From positions 62,001-126,000 of the forward strand of contig JAXGGA010001134.1 of the NCBI GenBank assembly GCA_038373865.1: a DNA stretch of 64,000 nt, given 5' to 3'. The position numbers were made by a program, and so were the translations under genes. The notes below the pieces were generated by a model that was given only the letters and a program-made list of their open reading frames with translations, did not search any database and was not told the origin of the DNA. Each line of letters opens with the position of its first letter. The first letter of the stretch is position 1. Positions 59,152 to 64,000 of the stretch are shown here, one piece after another. Origin of the DNA: Uloborus plumipes (taxonomy: Eukaryota > Arthropoda > Arachnida > Araneae > Uloboridae).

Positions 59152-59164
59152 CCCCCCCCCCCCC
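59152..59164. repeat. C13 homopolymer
   Basis: An uninterrupted run of C after a T-run, directly beside AT-rich DNA. Similar isolated C- or G-runs occur near 33235, 34065, 48946 and 61504. Confidence 0.9.
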
Positions 59165-59525
59165 TTCTGCATTGGGCTGCTTTACCACCTGTTTGAAAAT
59201 GAATAAAACATTGCTTTTATTATTATTAGCACTATTCGGCGATACCGACAAATGAAAAATAAATTTTAAAAAATTCAAAATTGTCCGCGCCTAATGAACA
59301 CCAATCACCTTTGAAAATTGTTTAACTAAAACAAACTTTTCGATAGAAACTTCAGTAAGTATATAAAAAGAACAAGAAAAGAAAATTATTGATTTAAAAT
59401 ACTTTACAAATCATCGCATCCCCCTCCCCCTGAAAACTAGAAGGCAGCGTTCAATTTCTTCATTTTACATCATTAGGATATCCTCTCCAATTACGCTAAC
59501 ATGTTCGGCAAAACTTATTTCGGGA

Positions 59526-59571
59526 TTTTTATTTATTTATTTATTTATTTATTTATTTTTTTGTGTGTGTG
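59526..59571. repeat. (TTTA)n and (TG)n compound microsatellite
   Basis: About eight TTTA units pass into T-rich DNA and a short TG run. Confidence 0.9.
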
Positions 59572-62258
59572 AAAGATAATCGAAAAGGTTATTTTGATCA
59601 AAAGGTAAGTCAATTAAAATAGAACGTTTTGTACAGATTGTTACCAAATGCTTATTTACTGGGAAGAAATAAAATAGCATTCAATCTACTTTAAAACGGA
59701 GGACTAAAAATAAACTTCCAAGAAATATACGTTTAATAACAAAACTGTTTAAAGGGGTAATTTGAGTTCTTTTTTGTACTGAATCAAGGTTGTAGTCACA
59801 AAGAGTTAAAATATACAACTTAAATAAAAACTTTTAAATGGCAGTCAAGTACATATTAGAGATTTTTAAAGTTCTATGAAAAGATTTTCCTTTCCATTAA
59901 TATTTTTCATCTTTCGAAAGTTTAAAAGACCGTAAAATTTGGAATCCAAGATTTCCTCAACGTTCATGCTTTTAAAGATCCGCCACAAGCATATGAGTAG
60001 AAGTTGAAGTTGATTTCCATTTCTTAACAATATTTTTTTTCTTCTTTAGTTAATAATATGCGTGCTTTTATTTGAAAAACACAAAAGAGGAAACTTCGCT
60101 GTAAGAAGATGAATCCATGAATATGAAAAAGTAGTTTAATTTTTTCAAAACTAAAAAATATAGTTAAGTTTTAATACAAAAAATAAATAAATAAATAAAT
60201 AAAATTCACAAAGATGATCTTTTGTACCGATTCTTCAATAAGTTAAAAATATGTTTCAGAATATGCATCGAATTCAATATCACTCTTAGTCAAAATTCTA
60301 TGCTTTATTTTACGCTAATTGTGTGTATTTCATTTTCAGCCACTCCAAAACTGAGCAGCAAGACAGTTTTAGTATACTTCCCCATAACATATAAAGGGGG
60401 GAGGCATAAAAGAAGACTTTTAAAACCGTTTAAAGAAAATAAGCTTTGTGGCAGGATATGAAAACGTCTTTTACAAAAAACTAAAAATCGAAGGATTCAG
60501 TAGATTTTGTGTAACTTGATGGGACATCTTGGTCTATGGGATCCTGAGAAACTAAGGCTGATGCAATTATTTTCAAACAGTTAATTCATTTATTACTCAA
60601 CTCAGAGATGTCCGGCTTATCAATGTTTACCTGCATTTAATTTTCACGTAAAAAAATAATCTTGAATAAAAGAAGCACGACAAGAAAAATAAAAATGTAT
60701 TTCAAAAAAAAAAAAAAAGTTTTACATTATTTATTTATTTGGTTATTTGTTGCTAATATTTAGATTCTGATATGTCTCAACAATATGAAAAAGTATAGTT
60801 TATAATTTTCATACTTTAACTTAAAGAAAAGACATATGTTGCATGGTCTGTCCTTAATATGTTGTTAAAAATATCATCATAAACAGCATTTTTTTAAAAG
60901 AAATACATAAATCATCAATTAGTCAATCTTGAATAATGTAAGATTTGAATGTAAGTTTATGAGATGGGGAAATGCATGCAACGGCCGTCTGTTGGTCTGT
61001 CTATTACATTTCGAATAACTTTTGAGGGATTAATTTAGTTCAATATTATCAATATATTTTTTTTGAAAGATCTCGACCAGAGTATCTAAATCCAAAGTTT
61101 TACTTCTTGATTTGAAGAAGTTTTTAGTCAATTTGAGTATTCAAAAAATTTTAAACGCTAGCGTAAAAAGTCTGTGAAAAGTTTAAAAAATATATATAAA
61201 TCCAGGTGTGATGGGAAGCAGATTTGCTTTGAACATTTCTAAACAGCCATAAAAATACAAAAGAAAAGGGATTTTTGTTTTATTTAGTTATTTTCAGGGT
61301 ACTTTTCGAATTTTTAAATTCATCTATTTCTTTTTTTTATTCGCCCCTCTGAGAAAAAGTTCACCTTTTTATCTACAAACCTAATAACACTAGAAAATTT
61401 TTACAGTTAAAAAAAAAATATTTTGAGCGTGGTTTAGTTGTTCTGTTTCAAGAAATAGCATGAAAAGTGCAATTCCAGACCATGCGTAAATAAAATAAAA
61501 AAGGGGGGGGGGAGATAGATTGTGCTAATGGTCAAATAACAGCAAAACAGCCCGAAAATTCAAATTTCGACAGTAATTAAACAGCTGTTAAGGGCATTTT
61601 TCACGCTAGCTATTCTAATTTCCCTAACAAATTGAAAGGGAAAAACCAGCTTTAAGAAGCACAGTTTCCGAATTTGATTGATGAATGTATTAAAAGGCCA
61701 GTTCGTTTGGGACAAATTTAAATAAGTAAATAAAAAAATAAATCACAGAATAAATTAATTACTAGATCTAATAGCGCGATTTATTCCCAATCAATTAAAA
61801 AATATGTGCACAATATATGTGAATTTTCGTAGATTTTTTTGCTTGCTTATTTTTTGAATTAACAGAAATGCAGGTGTAAATATTTAAAACAGGGTGTAAT
61901 AAAATCATGATCAAGAAAAAAAAAGGAAGTATGAAAAAGGGGAAAATAAGAAAAGAAAAAAAAAAACGAGTTTCTTCAATTAAATCTAATTTGTTTTATT
62001 TGAATCTGATTTTTTCAAGTCCATAAACATGTCAGCTAATAAGAAATTAAAAGGTTTTAAAACGTACAAAATATATTTAAATATTAACTTTACCAAAGGA
62101 AGTTTCACAATGAGATGTAAAACTATGTTAAATGTAAATGCAATGATTCAAATCAGATTTAATATCCGGCATAGAATGCACCAAAATTTCCGAGAGGAAT
62201 TCTAGAGCTTAAGTTAAAAATGATTCATTTCAATGTTTTTTTAACTAAGCATTTGATT
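59572..62258. other. Gene-free AT-rich stretch
   Basis: Contains an AAAT microsatellite near 60178-60203 and a G10 run near 61503-61512. No coding, RNA or element structure found. Confidence 0.5.
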
Positions 62259-62493
62259 TGAAGGGCCAGGGGGGAAAAAAGGTGAAAGTGACCAAAAAGC
62301 GATTTCGAGAAAAACGAAGAACAAAATTTGATTTCTCGTAGCTCCTTATGTGGTTTTTCGAGTTTTCATGCACATCTTTTCCCCTCCTTGTTGTTCTACC
62401 AGATGATACTAGTCCTTCATAGTCCCCAGATAGTGCTTATATCTCAAAATTGACCAAAAAGTAACTTTCATCTTTTTCCCCCCTTTCCCTTCA
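62259..62493. mobile_element. ~235-bp MITE with ~35-bp inverted ends
   Basis: Left TGAAGGGCCAGGGGGGAAAA..AGGTGAAAGTGAC and right (reverse complement) TGAAGGGAAAGGGGGGAAAA..GATGAAAGTTAC pair over ~35 bp with a few differences. TGACCAAAAAG follows closely inside both ends, in direct rather than inverted orientation. No clear target duplication. Confidence 0.7.
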
Positions 62494-63410
62494 TTTGCAT
62501 TGCGATTAAAATAACTGATTTAAATCATTGTCACCCTGATTTAAAAAAATAAAAATTTCCACAATCTGAAGTATAAATAACCCGTCACCTGACGAAATAT
62601 TTATAACAAAATGCGGTTTTGGTCACACCCATAATGGTGACGGACAGTCCGTAGAGTAACAATTAGATTAAAAAGATAACAAACACCATGCACGAATCCT
62701 AAACAAAATATCTCATTCATCAATCACCCAAAAGCATTCATACAATAGAAGAAAAAATGACCTTCCTATAAAGTTTTAATCGTATGCGGATCACTTTTCT
62801 CCCGATTGTAGTTTCAAAATACTTCCGAAAAACGTCACGCCACAAAAAACGCCATTCTTTCCTAGGAAAAAAATTAAAATTGCCTAGGATTGCACATCAA
62901 TGTTTGACAAAAACGCTATCTATCCATAGAAATATCAAAATTATAAAAGAGATTCAGCGAATGTAAAATAATATTACAACTTTAATCAAAAATTCTTTTG
63001 AAATAGATGTAGTATTGAGATTTTTTAAATTAATTCAAACTGATATGCTTTTTAATTCTATGTTGGCAGCAAGCTTTCCTTTTCAAACGGCTCAGAACTA
63101 GGGTATAATTGAAGCAGTGAGTAGAAAGGAATGTAAACTGTGAACAAACCACGTGTTAAGTTCAAACTGTCGATAAGCTTTCATTAAAAATCCTGAATTA
63201 CTCAAGGGTTTTGCTAGAATTTCTCAAAAGTGGGCTTTAATTGAAAAGTTCTGTAAAACATGTGTTGCATAGTATCACGTACCAGGGCTACTAGTGCCAT
63301 CTCTAGCCCTAAAACAGAGGAAAGTGTCTTCTATCACTTGCACTAGTTACCTGAATACAGTAGCTAAATAGTTTCGTTGTGATAGCAATTAGTAATAAAA
63401 GGCAAAAAAA
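62494..63410. other. No gene recognised
   Basis: AT-rich. A GTCACC../..GGTGAC pair near 62584-62642 is too short to interpret. Confidence 0.45.
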
Positions 63411-63800
63411 AAAACGTCAAAAAGCCGCCATTTCAAATGTCATTCTATGTTCTAGACTAGACTATGACATGATATCGTGGTCCAATTTCTAAAAAACGGT
63501 ACAGGAAAGCTATATACTTCGCTACTTATATTAAGGCGTGAACACTAAAATTAAATTTAATCAGAAAAAATGGATTAAGAAATAAAATGAGTCAAACAAA
63601 CATTTTCGGCATATCAGCAATTATTAATAATTGCTAAGTAAGTTTACTTTAACGTCATAACGCTGCCATTTTAGACAGTATTCTGTAAGATAGGCTATGA
63701 CGTGAGAGGTTTAATATCTAAATAAAAAAAATTCATTTACTCCATATTCTTCAGTGCTTAGATTTATGCGTCAACAGTCAAAGATAGTATACAATCTGTA
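63411..63800. repeat. Diverged tandem duplication, ~238-bp period
   Basis: AACGTCAAAAAGCCGCCATT .. CTATGACATGA (from 63414) recurs as AACGTCATAACGCTGCCATT .. CTATGACGTGA (from 63652). TATACTTCGCTACTTA..GCGTGAACA is echoed by ATATTCTTCAGTGCTTA..GCGTCAACA. The second unit may run to about 63.8 kb. Confidence 0.55.
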
Positions 63801-64000
63801 TAATTCACTCCAAAAAATAAAGAAAGTGCATGAGTTGAGCTCCCGTGAGCTCCCATGTAAATTAAGCCCTGCGTGCGAACTCGAATGTGAAACGTCACAA
63901 GTTAAACTCAACTCAAACCCGATGATACGTCTACTGCAACCTGACAAAATACCACCAAGTTATTTGCGTCTTCTTTTCCCAATGATTCCAAAAACACCTG
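63801..64000. other. Window end, nothing recognised
   Basis: Slightly higher GC (GAGCTCCCGTGAGCTCCC) but no open frame or signal I can support. Confidence 0.4.

Noticed and set aside
1..64000. Retroviral or LTR-retrotransposon remnants
   Set aside because: I looked for long direct repeats with TG..CA ends, primer-binding sites and reverse-transcriptase motifs such as YxDD and found none.

Overview
This window looks like AT-rich (roughly 30 % GC by eye), intron- and repeat-laden nuclear DNA from an invertebrate. The best guess is an arthropod, possibly an arachnid. The guess rests on texture: long A/T runs, many microsatellites, tRNA-derived SINEs, TA- and TTAA-flanked MITEs, and a ZMYM1-like hAT transposase. 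No species-diagnostic gene is present. I see no bacterial-style genes, operons, rRNA, CRISPR array or intact tRNA gene. I also cannot name any host protein-coding gene. A few short GC-richer open segments may be isolated exons or decayed repeats and are given with low confidence.

The centre of the window (about 18.2-27.4 kb) is a nest of transposons with readable boundaries. A short TA-flanked MITE made of palindromic ~30-bp units (family 'P' here; four copies in the window) was entered by a large DNA transposon, 'E1' (18404-26922, TGCA target duplication, 12-bp terminal inverted repeat). E1 carries a basic, zinc-finger-like, DDE/D-type transposase gene on the minus strand. That gene was later split by a second element, 'E2' (19010-24286, TA duplication, 25-bp perfect terminal repeat). 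E2 was in turn entered by a hAT element (19109-23088) with a perfect 8-bp target duplication and an intact 889-codon transposase. Joining E1 across the TA duplication puts its transposase back in frame, which fixes the order of events. A tRNA-derived SINE also sits inside the same P copy. The hAT gene is the only clearly intact protein-coding gene here.

The flanks hold many small non-autonomous elements recognised by inverted ends: 1.55-2.38, 9.80, 12.9, 38.46-38.74, 39.54-39.81, 41.25-41.65, 46.84-47.37, 53.49-54.02 and 62.26-62.49 kb. There is a full-length SINE with a 12-bp duplication at 36.43-36.73 kb, and two copies (one internally deleted) of another dispersed repeat at 14.45 and 37.08 kb. 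Local tandem duplications lie at 29.4, 34.5, 36.0, 54.9 and 63.4 kb, a decayed minisatellite at 17.85-18.2 kb, and a long hairpin at 31.4 kb. A possible core promoter plus tiny first exon lies at 4.47-4.62 kb (plus strand), and candidate exon-like stretches at 10.4, 29.2, 32.4, 33.5 and 58.1 kb. The rest reads as unconstrained intergenic or intronic sequence.
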